A stretch of 41,873 bases of DNA from Plantago elongata (taxonomy: Eukaryota > Streptophyta > Magnoliopsida > Lamiales > Plantaginaceae). The number at the start of each line of letters is the position of its first letter. Positions within the stretch are counted from its first letter, which is position 1. A model generated the notes under the pieces. The model was not told where the DNA came from, did not search any database, and saw only the letters and a program-made list of their open reading frames with translations. Below, piece after piece: positions 10,528 to 22,934 of this stretch. The DNA is taken from positions 1 through 41,873 of the forward strand of contig JAYMSP010000764.1 in NCBI GenBank assembly GCA_036897095.1. Direction: 5' to 3'. The position numbers and the translations under genes were made by a program.

Positions 10528-11674
10528 TGCTTCAACAACAGTCCACTTTTCCCTTTCTTCTCCAACAGACCTATTCGATTTGGCCACGAAATCTGGGGTG
10601 TTTTTGTGTGTTTTTGGCAATCAAATTAAGAAAATGATTTTTGTTGCTAATGTTATATTGTTATTGTTGTATTTATGCAGTGCAGTATTATGAAACTAGT
10701 GCTACACGCGGGAACCAGAATTTGGCGATACTATTTGTTTACTCACCAATTGACCATGTTTCCTCATTCCCTATCCATTTATTACGGTATTCAACATTGA
10801 TTGCAAACGACATGGATAAATAATATTTAAAGAAGTCGTCGCCATCCCATAGAATGAAGTAATTTAGTGATTCAACACAAATCCGTGCATATTTTAGGCA
10901 AAAGCGAACAATTTCATAGCAGGTGTGGTCAAATTTAAAGTAGCTGCACGGATGCAAAAAAGTCAAATCTCTATCAGATAGTCATCGGGTGGTTAGAAAT
11001 AAACTCTACTCAATATTCACCATTATTATTATTATTATTATCAATAAAACAGTTTATTCTACAGAAAGATTGAAAGATAAAGATAATTCATATAAATATT
11101 AGTTAAGGTTAAGGTAAAAATTATAAAGTACATAAAATGAATAAATATCAGATTATGTGTCTTTAATATTTACTCCGTCTCATTAAACTTCATACATTAG
11201 AGTTGGCGCGTAATTTTATGTAAAAAATTAAAGTAATAAAAAAAATTAAAGAATATGGATAAAATATACTTTTAATGAAAAATGTGTAATTTCTGTGTAA
11301 AGTTGAGATTATTTATTATTTATTAATGGTGGGATAACTTATATTTTTAGTAATATATAAAGCTTAATTGGATGTTTAAAAATAATAAATATATAAATTA
11401 CTAGACGGGAGGGAGGGAGGGAGTATAAGATAATGTAAATCCAAAAACAATATTACATACACTGCAATACTGCATGACCTTCATGAAAGGTTTTTATATA
11501 TTCCTACATGTAAGTTGTAACTGTAAAATACAATGAACAGGCAAAATTTGCTAAACTTGCAGTGGCTTAAGTTAGCCAAGTCTAAAACTAAATCTCAAGT
11601 AAATATCAGTATCCTTGTCCAGTTATCCTCATTCCTGACAGTCATTGACAGCAAATATCAGGCCTGAAGCTAAT
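10528..11674. other. Intergenic: NYN promoter and WDR6-like 3' flank
   Basis: AT-rich spacer without a recognisable gene. It contains an (ATT)n tract at about 11022-11041 and the MITE described separately. Confidence 0.6.
11173..11423. mobile_element. Stowaway-like MITE (Tc1/mariner-derived)
   Basis: A 251-bp AT-rich element flanked by TA on both sides (11171-11172 and 11424-11425). The left end starts CTCCGTCTCATTAA. The right end read in reverse starts CTCCCTCCCTCCCTCCCGTC. This is the classic Stowaway terminal repeat, with the CTCC unit expanded at the right end. There is no coding capacity; it would depend on a mariner transposase elsewhere. Confidence 0.85.
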
Positions 11675-14600
11675 TCATGTTCCCATTCCACGGGAAGGAC
11701 AGAACTCAACCATCTGCATCCCTCTTCCGGCAACTACTATCTGATATTTTTGCCTGAATTTGCATACCAACAATCAGATATCCCGATTTCCAGCATTTGA
11801 TAAACCTATGTATATCATATTTACAATGACAATATATTTCACTCACCGTCCACAAGCTTTGACATCAAATGCTTCAGGCTCTGGCACGCTTATGATTAAA
11901 TGGGCAGACTCTGCAAGTCCGTCATGTCTCAGCTTCCAACACCGGACACGCTGATCAAGGCCAACAGAAAAGACCCATATCCCATCCGTCCATACACCTT
12001 TCATCAGGAGGAAAACCATTAGACTGGTTAACAAAAGAAAGAGAGGAAGATCCTCAAGGCTGTCATAATCCAGGAGGGCATTATTTTTATAGCTTCAGAG
12101 GTGAGAAGGAAAAAAGAATCACACACTAGCATGTCTAGCACTGAAAAAAATTGTTACTTTACGTATGTACTAAAAGGATCAGTCAGATATGGAGCCTACA
12201 ATTCAAAGATGTTAATATCACATTTATAGAACAAAATTTAATTACCTTTGACTGCAGAGCTATGAGCTGAACTGATCTTGTCCAGGCATACAAACTGCAA
12301 ACGGTGATTCTGAACCAGACAGCTGTGATTGTAATTGTTTGATGGCTGTGGTAAAATAGTCTTTTCTGTCATTGTATTGATCTCCAAATCACATCTATGA
12401 CAGTTAATTGCTTGATCATCACCACCACTGACAACATAGAAGGAGAACCTAGAATCTGAGTGCCCAAGACCCTCCTCCATATTGGAGACATGAAGGCAAT
12501 TTACCCCCGACTGGTGCACATTACGTAGCACATATAGAGCTGCTAATGTACTAGCTTCAGGGAATGAATCATCACTTTTCCTTCTCAAATCTAGTGGAGC
12601 CTGATCATGCGCCTGGACAGAAGCATGACCATTATTGCTTTCAAAGAGAGTAGCTCCTGATGTTTCAAGCATATGTTTCCCGATTTCATTCCCAGTTAAT
12701 GAATTTCCAGCAGTGGCTAGATTAGTGTCGCCTTTTTCCTTCACAGCGTCATCGCTGGATGATCTCACATCTGCTGGTTTCTTCTTCGTGTAATGATTGT
12801 CAACATATCGCCACCATCGTCCTCCTTGGCTTCCTCTACCAGTGCGTGGTCGTTTCTGGAATTCCATGTCACTTTCCATTTTCAGGCCTGTTATCCGCTG
12901 AATGAAGTTTTCAACACATTCAGTCAGATCCCAAAAGGCAATACTTCCATCTGTAGATCCCGCAATTGCAAAGTAAACATTTCCTGGAAAATCAGTTAAA
13001 GGAAGAGAATAAGTATGAGTAAGAAATAAGAGAATAAGGGATACCTCTTACACATATAGTCGTAGACCAACCAAGAGAAATACTCAAATTACTTCGAGTA
13101 ACGAAAAAATGTTCTAGTATAGCCTCCTTTAAAAAACCAGGGTTACATTGAAAGAAATATTTTTCTCATAAAAGTACGACTTGGAAATTGGATTAAAATA
13201 TTCAACAGTTGAATCATACGATTGCAATCATAAATTAACAGCAACACTAAAAATCTGGTGCTCAAGGACCTATGATAATACTCTATCTGTGAGAATATGG
13301 AAATTTTAAAACTGATACCCAGCCCCAGATTGACTTAAAGTTGCATTCATCAATAAAGCAAACGAAGATTCAGTTGTCCCAATTGAGAATTCCATCAGAA
13401 GTAATTTGATTAAAGATACAGCCCCGTTAAAGTAGTAGATAAAAAACTGTGGAAATTGCAGTCAGATAAATAGAAGCACCTAAAGCACCAAACCAACAAA
13501 GAATGAGTCTGGCTATTAAAATAGTCTGTCGGGCGAAATTATCCATCATTCAAAGTTTTAAATTGATGTATGAAATTCTGATCAGCTTGTAACAATACTA
13601 GTCTATTCTTAACTAACCTTTCAATGACGACATCATAGGAACCACAAGGTGTTGCAAGGCAAGCACTGGTGATGATAAGGGCCCCAATGAAGCAACATCA
13701 AACCTGCCACATGGTGGGCAAGAGAGGTTAAGGATGAAACTTGAGAGTTACAATAGTTGCAATGTTCAGATGTCATCAGCCAATTCCAAATAAATCTCTT
13801 TCACTACAGTATACCCATGGACGGTTGATTACATATACAAGAAACATCTAACTACAGTCGACATAGTTTTTTACCGACAACAATTAAGGCTGCAAGATAA
13901 CAATATCATTTCCAGCTGCTACTCTATAATCCCTATCTATCTTACTTCCACTTTTTTAATTAGATCTAGAGAAACTCTCCACATGACTTGGTATTCTAAT
14001 TTGAATCCCAACTAAAGATCAGGTTTAATCATGAATTATGTCGAGCAGGACTCTGAAGTTTGAATGCTAGGGAACCTCAAAATAGAAACAATGCATGAAC
14101 ATGGACATTTTTATCAGTGGGATGTAATTTTCTTGTCAAGGAGGATATAACCTCTTACATATTTAATGTTTCGATTCAGTGGCTACAATCTAACTTTGCA
14201 GATGATCAGTGCACTAAACTGAGACATCAGCGTACGCATACTTTGTACTTAAATAACAGTAATCTATCTTTCCTTCAGCATGCGCTACAGAAGGACCCAA
14301 ATCTCAAGCACACAGGAATAATACATATAAGGGAAAATCAATTATTTAAATGCTTTTGAAGTTGCCAACACATACCAGAGCCGAAAAGGCAACACAAGTG
14401 CCCTGAGAGTCACTGTAGCATCTGAACAAGCAACAATAACAAAACACACAGTAATCCTGCAGGCAAACAGAAAAATGATGGCTGAGTGGTGATAATTTAC
14501 CGAATGAAGTAATCTGGGAGGAGATAAGAGGAAGCCAAGGGCCCTATTCTTAAACAACCAAACCTGGAGTCAGCATCTTTAACCAGGAAGGCAGTAACAT

Positions 14601-17600
14601 CTAGGTATCTCCAGTCATTTTCATGGTCATCTTCAAGACAAATATTTGATTCCATCTTTTGACATTCTAAAGAAGGTGATCCGGCAGTGATAGCATCTGA
14701 CGGGTTCTTAATTTGATATGCAGCTTTATCAGCACATTTTTTTGTGTTTTTACTATTTGCATTACTAGTGTGCTTGGTTGGCATATCAGTGGAGAGCCAC
14801 TGGAAGGATAATGAAGATAGAGTTGCTGAAGATGACGCAGTGAAGCTGTCAGCCTTATTATCCATCTCACAGCACAGGGTATCAACTTGTTTGTTATCAA
14901 TTCTAACCATCTGCTTCCATGCAGTTACAACCCTCTTTGAACCAACGGATACTAAAACAGAAGAATTTTCATTATCCTCTATGATTCCATTTTGACCACA
15001 ATCACCATTAGGCATGCCAATAGAGTCTCGCTTCAGTTTATGTATCTTTGACACGTAGCATATTGAGCGTACAGCCGATCCACCAACATGTTCCCCAAGA
15101 TACTTGGAAGACGACCAGTTGTTTGTACCCTGTTCATACCTGAAAAGTTATTACACCAGAAATAAGCAATAGAATTTATGGCTAATGGCCCTTACATGAC
15201 AGTCCGTGTTATTTCATTTCATTTTCTCTCAACTACAGAGAGCTGAAGCGTCATACCTGGTTAATCTCACTGTTCCGTCTTCACAACCTGTTGCAATCCA
15301 ACTAGATCCAGAAACCAACCCACCATTCTCATCTGAACAACATATTGGATATCCACCCACAAAGCACAAGGAGTGCATCTCCCTCCCATGAAACTGGAAA
15401 TGGAGATTCCGAGGATATATCAGCTTATCATCTGTGGTCTCCCAATGCCGATAGATATATATGATATCATTCTGCCACAAGGAACAAAAGATTGCATCTT
15501 AGGCTTGAGTAAACACTATCATCATTATTGCGCTCAATCTTGTTAGTACTGGGACACAAAACAATAATTCTTGAACATCCAATAGCTTTCCCTTGCCATT
15601 ACGTGTGAAGCAGAGGCTAGAGGAGGAATTGGGTGGCATAACATCAATGGCTAGAGCAAACGTAGGTTCCGACAAGATCAGAACTAAGACCACGTCTATT
15701 CAGAATTTCAGATTGAAGGGCATACTCAAAATAGCACTATATTCAACGAAAATGTTCTCAACTTATCAGAAATCCATAATAAGCTATAATTCTCTGGAAA
15801 TAGGAGATAAAGTTTGGAGGGAGTGATCTAAATGAAAGACAATACGCGAATGCTTGGAGGTAGTAATGATCTAAATCAGAGAGCATACATGAATGAAATT
15901 TGGGAACACACCTTAACAAAGGAAAAGCAGTTCATCATTTCAGGCACATCACCAAGATAAAATGCATGAGGACGCCGCCAGCCACCACACTTGATTTGTT
16001 TCACCTATATAAACATCAAAAGGCATAATTTCGCATAAGGATTGTGTATGAAAATACTAAAATCAGCATATATTTTAATAATGGAAGAAAGAAACTGCAA
16101 CTCCAATTAATAATTTTCTGTTGATTTCAGTTGTTTCCAAAACACAGTATTGTTCTAACTTCTATGGTGAATGGTGATCCAAAAATAATTAATAATTTAC
16201 ATCCTTCACAATGCTGCTTGGCTCGTGGCAGAAGTTATGCATGCACATAAGTTAAAACACCCACATATTTCATCTCTATACCATAGAGTCATAAACTATG
16301 AGTATTGACATCCTATATGGGCCACGCAATTAAACATTACGGAAAACTAAAAGGAAGGTTAATGAGAAATAGCTTGGAGTCTTGGAAAACATTATATTAG
16401 CAGAATGAAGAGATATTGGTAATCAGACAGAACTTTAACAATATCAATGCGAGAAACAAAAGCATGTCAGTTTGCTAGCATAATTGAACTACCCTCACAG
16501 AATGAAAATGCAGTTACTAGTTTATTACTTTATTATGACCTGAGTATAAGTCACCTCACACTATGAGATACATATTTTCCCCACACTAAATGGGTTTTAC
16601 AAGCCATTCCGTCCTACTTTGATAATACCATACTACCACTGTCGTTCTCGATAGTCAAAGCGGGCAAAGAAAATTAATTTAACAAGAACTATATAAGAAA
16701 CCATACATATTCGCCAATGAAATGATATAATAGAGTAGATTCTAATATTATAAGTAGACAATATTTCAGAGAGCTAAAGAGAAATGTGGTTGGATAAGAA
16801 ACATGAAGATCTTTGTGAGACAGAGAGAGAGGGTCATTTGACTAGTTGAGTACATGATTGAAGTGTGTGACATGCATGCAAGAAATAGAATGGGGAGAGA
16901 CAGAGAAAACACCTTTGTTTCCGAAGTTAAATTCCATACAATGAAATTTTCTGAAGCAAAACCAACTGCATAATTTCCATCTGAATGCTTGGGAGGAGAG
17001 AAGATGGATCGGATAGCACTTAATTCTTTTACTTGCTTCATCCCTACAAATTCGAAATTGAGCAAATTTTTGTCGTGTTGCAAGTAGCATATGCATCCAT
17101 CTGTCCCTGTCTGTGGAAGAGAAATATGAACTAACCTTAGTATTAGTACCAAATCCCCACATGTCAGCACGAATTACATGGTTATAAGTCAATGTGGTAG
17201 GGCTGACAAGACATATTTACTTCCCAGCATAATTGAGAGGAAAATGGTTGCGAGAATTGCAAATTTGAATTAAAACTGCAGGTTTAGACCATACCGAGCG
17301 TATTTCAACTTGATCATCACAAAGGCTCACAAGATAGACGCTGCATACACTTGACACTCCATGAGCACCTTTGAAATAATTCATGGGGGCAATTGGTCCC
17401 AATTCATCAGCAACAGATGTACCTGACAGCAGGCATCTTGGCAAAGAAAACAGTAACAGATTTCCACGAATATCCCCACAGACCAGTAGCTGTAGAAATA
17501 AACAACATAAATTATTTTTCTACAGAGACAACACCACAAATGGGGATATGTCAGTATGTGGCAGTTCATCTACACCAGGCTAGCCAGAACGTGCCAAAAC

Positions 17601-20600
17601 ACAGCTTTGAGATGATATCTCGCTTATTGTAAAGACTATAATAAAAATGTTTGCTAAATTTCTCAATCACCATCCTTGCATCGTTCCAAGTATGTCAGCT
17701 ACTGAGTATTATGACTGCACATTAAACTCTTAAGAAGCGATGCCCTATCCAACTGTGGGACAAAATGAAGACCGGGAAACTCACATCTTCAGTAAAGGAA
17801 GCATCCACACACATTATCCGCATCCCAAAGCATGAAGCATACTCTGAAACTAATAGTGCATTACAGCTTCCTCTTTCAGTGAGTGATGCAGAAGTCACAT
17901 TGTAGCATAACTTCCAAAGCTTCAATCTACCACCAGGGTCTGCAGTAAAAATGAACCTGCACAAGAGATCACACAGGAAATGTGTTTGTAATGTTGCGAT
18001 ACATATATTGTACTGAAGAATCTCACAGCTTGCATGGGAGGTCATAAATCTATAAGCAGCATGATGGTGGAGATCACTCTGTATTGGGATAGAACGATAA
18101 ATGACCATGAAAATGCATATTTAAAAAAACTCGTGCAGGCAAGTAAATGGAATGGCAAGTCTACTGTTGATGCAGAAGTGTTCCTGGTAAATCTACAAAC
18201 AGTTGCCCAGCTACAACGCAGACGTTTTTTAACTAGCATTCAGTCGCTGTAGCTATGTGTACCCTTTTTTTTCTTTCTTTTGTGAGGGGGGTAAGTGCCC
18301 CACTGAGTTGGCAATAATATTACATTTAACAGATGGTTGCAGTTGGCACCATGCACAACTCCAGTGTTTAAAATTCCTAAATACCTGTTTTCTAGTGACT
18401 TGTACCAATAAACACCCAAGAGATGCCTCTCCCTCTCTGCTGGCCAAGCAAGAGTGAATTCAACTTCCGGGTTAATGCTAGTTCCAATAACTCTGACAAT
18501 TGTCACATTCCCTTTACCATCTCCAATTGCAATATTATCTTCAAATCTGCCGGAAGAACTTGAACATTCTGAGAATAAGTCCATACATATGATTGGTGCT
18601 CCATCGCCAACATACGCAAGTTCAGTCCACTTAACAGCTCCGCCATCAAATAGACTAGCATGGTACAGATAACCATTGTTGGTTGTAACATAAAGAGAAT
18701 CTCTTCCTGAGAACTGCAGACAGCGTACATATTCACTTTTGCTGCAATATGTGAAGGGATGTTTAGTTCAGATACAAGAAGAGAAAACAGAATAGTCATA
18801 ACATAGCGAGATGATAATCAGAACCAATTGATCAGATGATAATCAGTCCACGATGTTTCTTGCAAACATACCTATCCATGAGCACACCACTCCCTGAAGA
18901 ATTAGGTATAGAAAGAACAAAGACTTCCTCTCGGTCATCGACATTCTCTGTTACCACAGTTCCTCCAATCCCTTTAGAAGATGGAAATAGATGGTGGACT
19001 TTAATTGCAGAATCAAAACCAGCAGTAACAAGAAGTGAAGAGATAGGATCATACAAGCATCGCCAAACTCCCCTCCCGCTGACAACATATGGAAATGCGA
19101 TTATGGAAATAAGCAATAGTTGATATGATGTCAACAAGATAGTTTTCAGAATATAGTTACAAATGAGAACCAGGTATTTAAAAATAAAATCAACATAAAC
19201 AAACTCCAATAGTTAACGATAACAGAGAAATCATTGTTTTTCGGAACTTACATATGCTCCTTGATCTCTTTTAGTTCTGTACCATCATGATCCCACAAAC
19301 GACAAGTGCAGTCCTCGCCAGCAGTGATTATCCCCTGACAAGTTTGATACACTAGAGTGAATGGCTTTTTATTTAATCAGGGTATAATTTAAATCAATAG
19401 GTGGAGAATACCATATCCTGTTCTTCCATATTCAAGAAGTAAAAACTCTAATCATGAACTTGAAGTTAAATACTGTAATTTTCTTGTATTTTATATTAAC
19501 CGCAACATCAAATTTAACCAATTGCAGGAGCAAAGATCAAATTCTAAAGGGGTGATTAACAATTCCCATATCCAAGAGCTGCAGAAGGCGCAATCAGAAA
19601 GTCAACTAACCAGGAGCCAGCAAAGACTTGGAAAACCACAAGTGCTCTAATTTAAGTATCCAACTACTGAAGTAAGAAGTCCCCTGATTAAGCCTCCATA
19701 TATTGCAAGTAACAACATTCGCATCATTATATTTCCAAACGCGAAATTCAAATCTAAGTGTAAAGGACAGTCTCTGTTGTAGATACCAATTTTAAGCTTT
19801 CTAGAGCTAATTTCATTGTCTCCAACTTGCACGCCGTCATGATAGATTATGCACACATAAGATAACAAAATAACAACAAGTAAATCTCACAGATTCAAAT
19901 ACACAGCAGTCCCATATTCTGGCATTATGCCCAAATAGAACAGGGCCTGTCACGTGATTGGTCTTCTCATGCAAAGCCCCATCAGAATCTGCATTCTCAG
20001 GTTGAACTTTCCAAATTCGAGCACTGCACTGATCAAGTTATCAATGTATCAAAGCAAGTCATATATCAAACATCCTAAGTCATCTGAGCATGCTAACAGT
20101 AAGATCAGGAATACAGTCTACCTACGATCATCAGAAACAGAGACAAGTTTCAACTCGTCAGGAAACCATGCAATGCGGAAGATTGAACCTTCATGGCCCA
20201 CAAGCCAGCTAATAGTGACATCCTTGTACTTGGGACTAGGATCTAGGAAGCCGGTATTATGATTTTTCCCTGCGTGGTCCTCTATTTGATTTCCAAGAAC
20301 TGTGTCTTGATTTCGACGCACCACTTTCCAAACTAAAATCTGCCAATTTTTATAGAAAATAGAAAGTGCTTAGGTACAAGTATTTTTCTTCTACAAGCTG
20401 CACTAATGTATAACAGCAAGCCAGCAACAGTTGTGCTACTCAAAGAAATCAAAGGTACAATAATAAAACGTAAGTGCGTTATTTGAAGTCTTGTACAGAA
20501 AAAATAATGAACTTAAAAGTGTGAATTCACAGACAGGGCCTAATTCAAATTAACATGCACTAACTATGAAAGCTGGGTCTGACAAGTAGATGTGCATGGA

Positions 20601-22042
20601 CCCTTTACCATTAAGGAATTAGGACATGATACATCATGAGGGATACACAAACTAACAAGGCATATGGTATTTGCATAAATAGGCACCCTTTTCCACACTA
20701 GCATATAGGATTAGTTGTGTATGTACATTGGACGCCTTTACAAATATAATATAAAAAGGATTGTTATATTACAGTTTACGTAAATTAATCCTAGCCTGTC
20801 CAGGCAGAGCAAATAAGCTTCAGAGCAGAAGGAAGGTGATGGAAGGCACTACATAGGCAGATTAGGGGGGTAGGGGACAACAAATAAGGAGGGGTGCGGA
20901 ATTTACCTCATTAAAAATTGTACCGGATGCAATGTAAAGACTTCCAATGTCATATCCCAACATCCGCATGGAATACAATAAGCACTTCTCTAGAAATGTG
21001 AGGTAAAATTCAATCAGTCTTTAGTTGGTAAACAAGTATCTTACACATTATATAGAAAAACTTATCAAGTAATACGCAATGTATGATTGACTAAAATCAT
21101 GTGCATAGTGGAAATTAATGATACTCTTTCATTAGTGACAACCAGAATTGGGATGCACTCAGGAAGAAATATGGCACCATTGCATTGCATATAACTTGGT
21201 GTCAGCATGTCTTTCAAAAGTTAAACGGATACAACATGAACAGAAAGTATTTAAAACTGCAATCGTGAAAGTAGAACTAATGGTGCATCCAAATGCACAA
21301 ACCTGAGCTGACAACTTGAGAAAACAAAGAATGCCTCGAAAGATCCCAAAAGTAGACAGCATTATCACTGCAACCAATGGCGAGATACTCCTCATCCGAA
21401 GTTGCTACATCATCCTAGTAGAACAATAAAAGATGATTATCAAAATTGGAACCGAAGTAGTTTGCGAGTAAAAGACTGTAATATAGGTAAAATGCAGCAG
21501 GACATTAGAAACACCTTGAGAAAGCAAACATCCATGATCCAGTGGGCAAATTTTGGTAGAGAGTGGATGAGAGTAAGTTCTAGATTAAGAAGAGGTTGAA
21601 GTTCCTCTACATCTGATCGAACAGACATTGTTATCCCCAATTGGAAGAGCTTAACTCTCCTCTCCCCGAAAACAGCAATTTGAAAAGCAGCGGCATTACG
21701 CAGCTGCGAGGAGGAGGATGAGGAGGAGATGAGGCCGTGAACACGAATCCCTTGGAAAACATGGAATTCAGTGATCAACTTTCCAGTGGACAAATCGTAG
21801 ACTAGAATCTGCGAGCCAGTTCCTGTAATTGAGAAATAGAAAGATATATCGTTGAATTAAGTAATTCTTCAATTCAACTCATAATTGGTTGATTGAATAA
21901 TGATTAGATAGGTTGATTGAGTTTGAGAAAACCGACCGGCAAGAAGCAGAGGGAAAGAGGAGAAGTGAGAAGGGAGGTGGAGGAAACACAGGGCTGAGAT
22001 TTCTCCCAAGTACTCTCCTCGACGCAACTCGTACTCGCTCAT
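11675..22042 (-). CDS. WD40-repeat protein, WDR6/Trm734 homologue (tRNA 2'-O-methylation cofactor)
   Basis: Twenty exons: 21937-22042, 21515-21822, 21303-21414, 20907-20989, 20122-20339, 19891-20023, 19252-19334, 18872-19078, 18385-18741, 17785-17956, 17295-17489, 16913-17110, 15912-16004, 15257-15471, 14501-15139, 14376-14456, 13618-13703, 12246-12983, 11847-11997, 11675-11753. The sum is 4254 nt, giving 1417 aa. The start is MSEYELRRGEYLGEISALCF. WD-type repeats run through the whole protein, for example YLAIGCSDNAVYFWDL, GHEGSIFRIAWFPDELKLVS, GIITAGEDCTCRLWD, FIFTADPGGRLKLWKL, FAIAGSTDGSIAFWDL and FSVGLDQRVRCWKL. Two polar insertions interrupt the propellers (about residues 880-985 and 1133-1225). 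Yeast Trm734 and human WDR6 partner Trm7/FTSJ1 to methylate the ribose at tRNA position 34; the same role here is inferred from homology. It matches remembered Arabidopsis At4g01860. Confidence 0.9.
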
Positions 22043-22934
22043 CTTCTTCTTATGATTACAAGCTTAGCTTGAAACTGTACTGGACTATCCTGCAATGGTA
22101 GTGAACGTGTAGTAGGAGAATATGCAGACAGAATTTGGAAGAAGGAGGAGGCGGAAGGAGAGGGTTAAACATGAATTTGGAAAATGTCAAAACAGTCCCT
22201 CTACTAATTTTGAACAGGCGAAAATACCCCCTATGTTTTGATAAATTATATTTTTGTTCTCCCGCTTAAAATACTAAATTCGATAGTTGATTAAAATACT
22301 AAATTCGATAGTTGATAGCCCTCTTTATGTTCTAGCCGGGTGACATTACATCATATTTTGATGAACCACTTAAAATATTTCCAATAATAATACCTATTTG
22401 AATTAGCAAGTTAGAAAGCTGCCAACGAGCATAAATTCAATTTCTGAGTTCAGGTAAACAAGAACATCATAATGGTGGGTTTAAAAACCTTAAAAGACAC
22501 CTGAACGGTTTACTGAGATTTTTTACATTATCCATGCAGAAGTTCAGAATTTCAGAAGAGATACATTTGTGTTGGTCCAAAAAATATCCATGTCACAAGA
22601 AAAACTTCGGCTTCTGCAGCAATAGCATAATTACTAACTAAGCCAGTGCTACACCGATATATAAGGCTTAACGGAAACAGAAATCCGAAAGTAACAAAAA
22701 TATGCCTTCTTCTGAGGCGTAAAGGGAAGCAAGCATCTCCCCTGATTAGTCTTCTTTTCATCACTTCACTATAAACCATAGGAAAAGTTGCTTAAGGCAA
22801 AACCTGTTCTCCAATACTGCTATGATATTAAACGACCAATGCTGCAAATTCACAAAAGCCACTTCACCTTGGAGTCAAATTAACTGATTGTGTATATAAA
22901 CTGGGCTGCAACAAGTTGCGGTGTTACCACAGGA
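22043..22934. other. Intergenic: WDR6-like promoter and ZNF598-like 3' flank
   Basis: No gene is recognised. Around 22190-22260 it contains phrases such as CAGTCCCTCTACTAATTTTG followed by AAAATACCCCC, which resemble degenerate repeat sequence common between plant genes, plus the 25-bp tandem duplication listed separately. The remainder up to 22934 should include the 3'UTR of the downstream gene. Confidence 0.5.
22266..22315. repeat. Perfect 25-bp tandem duplication
   Basis: Two identical adjacent copies, 22266-22290 and 22291-22315, each starting TTAAAATACTAAATTCGATA. No coding frame is involved. It lies about 220 bp upstream of the WDR6-like start codon, so it may fall in that promoter. 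Confidence 0.95.

Noticed and set aside
13618-14456. Apparent stop between two WDR6-like exons
   Set aside because: It arose from using a wrong acceptor at 14422. With the acceptor before 14456 the exons read RITVCFVIVACSDATVTLRAL and then FDVASLGPL in frame.
16914-17192. Minus-strand open frames overlapping WDR6-like exon 12 in other frames
   Set aside because: The exon frame with TGTDGCICYLQHD continues the WD-repeat protein; the alternatives do not.
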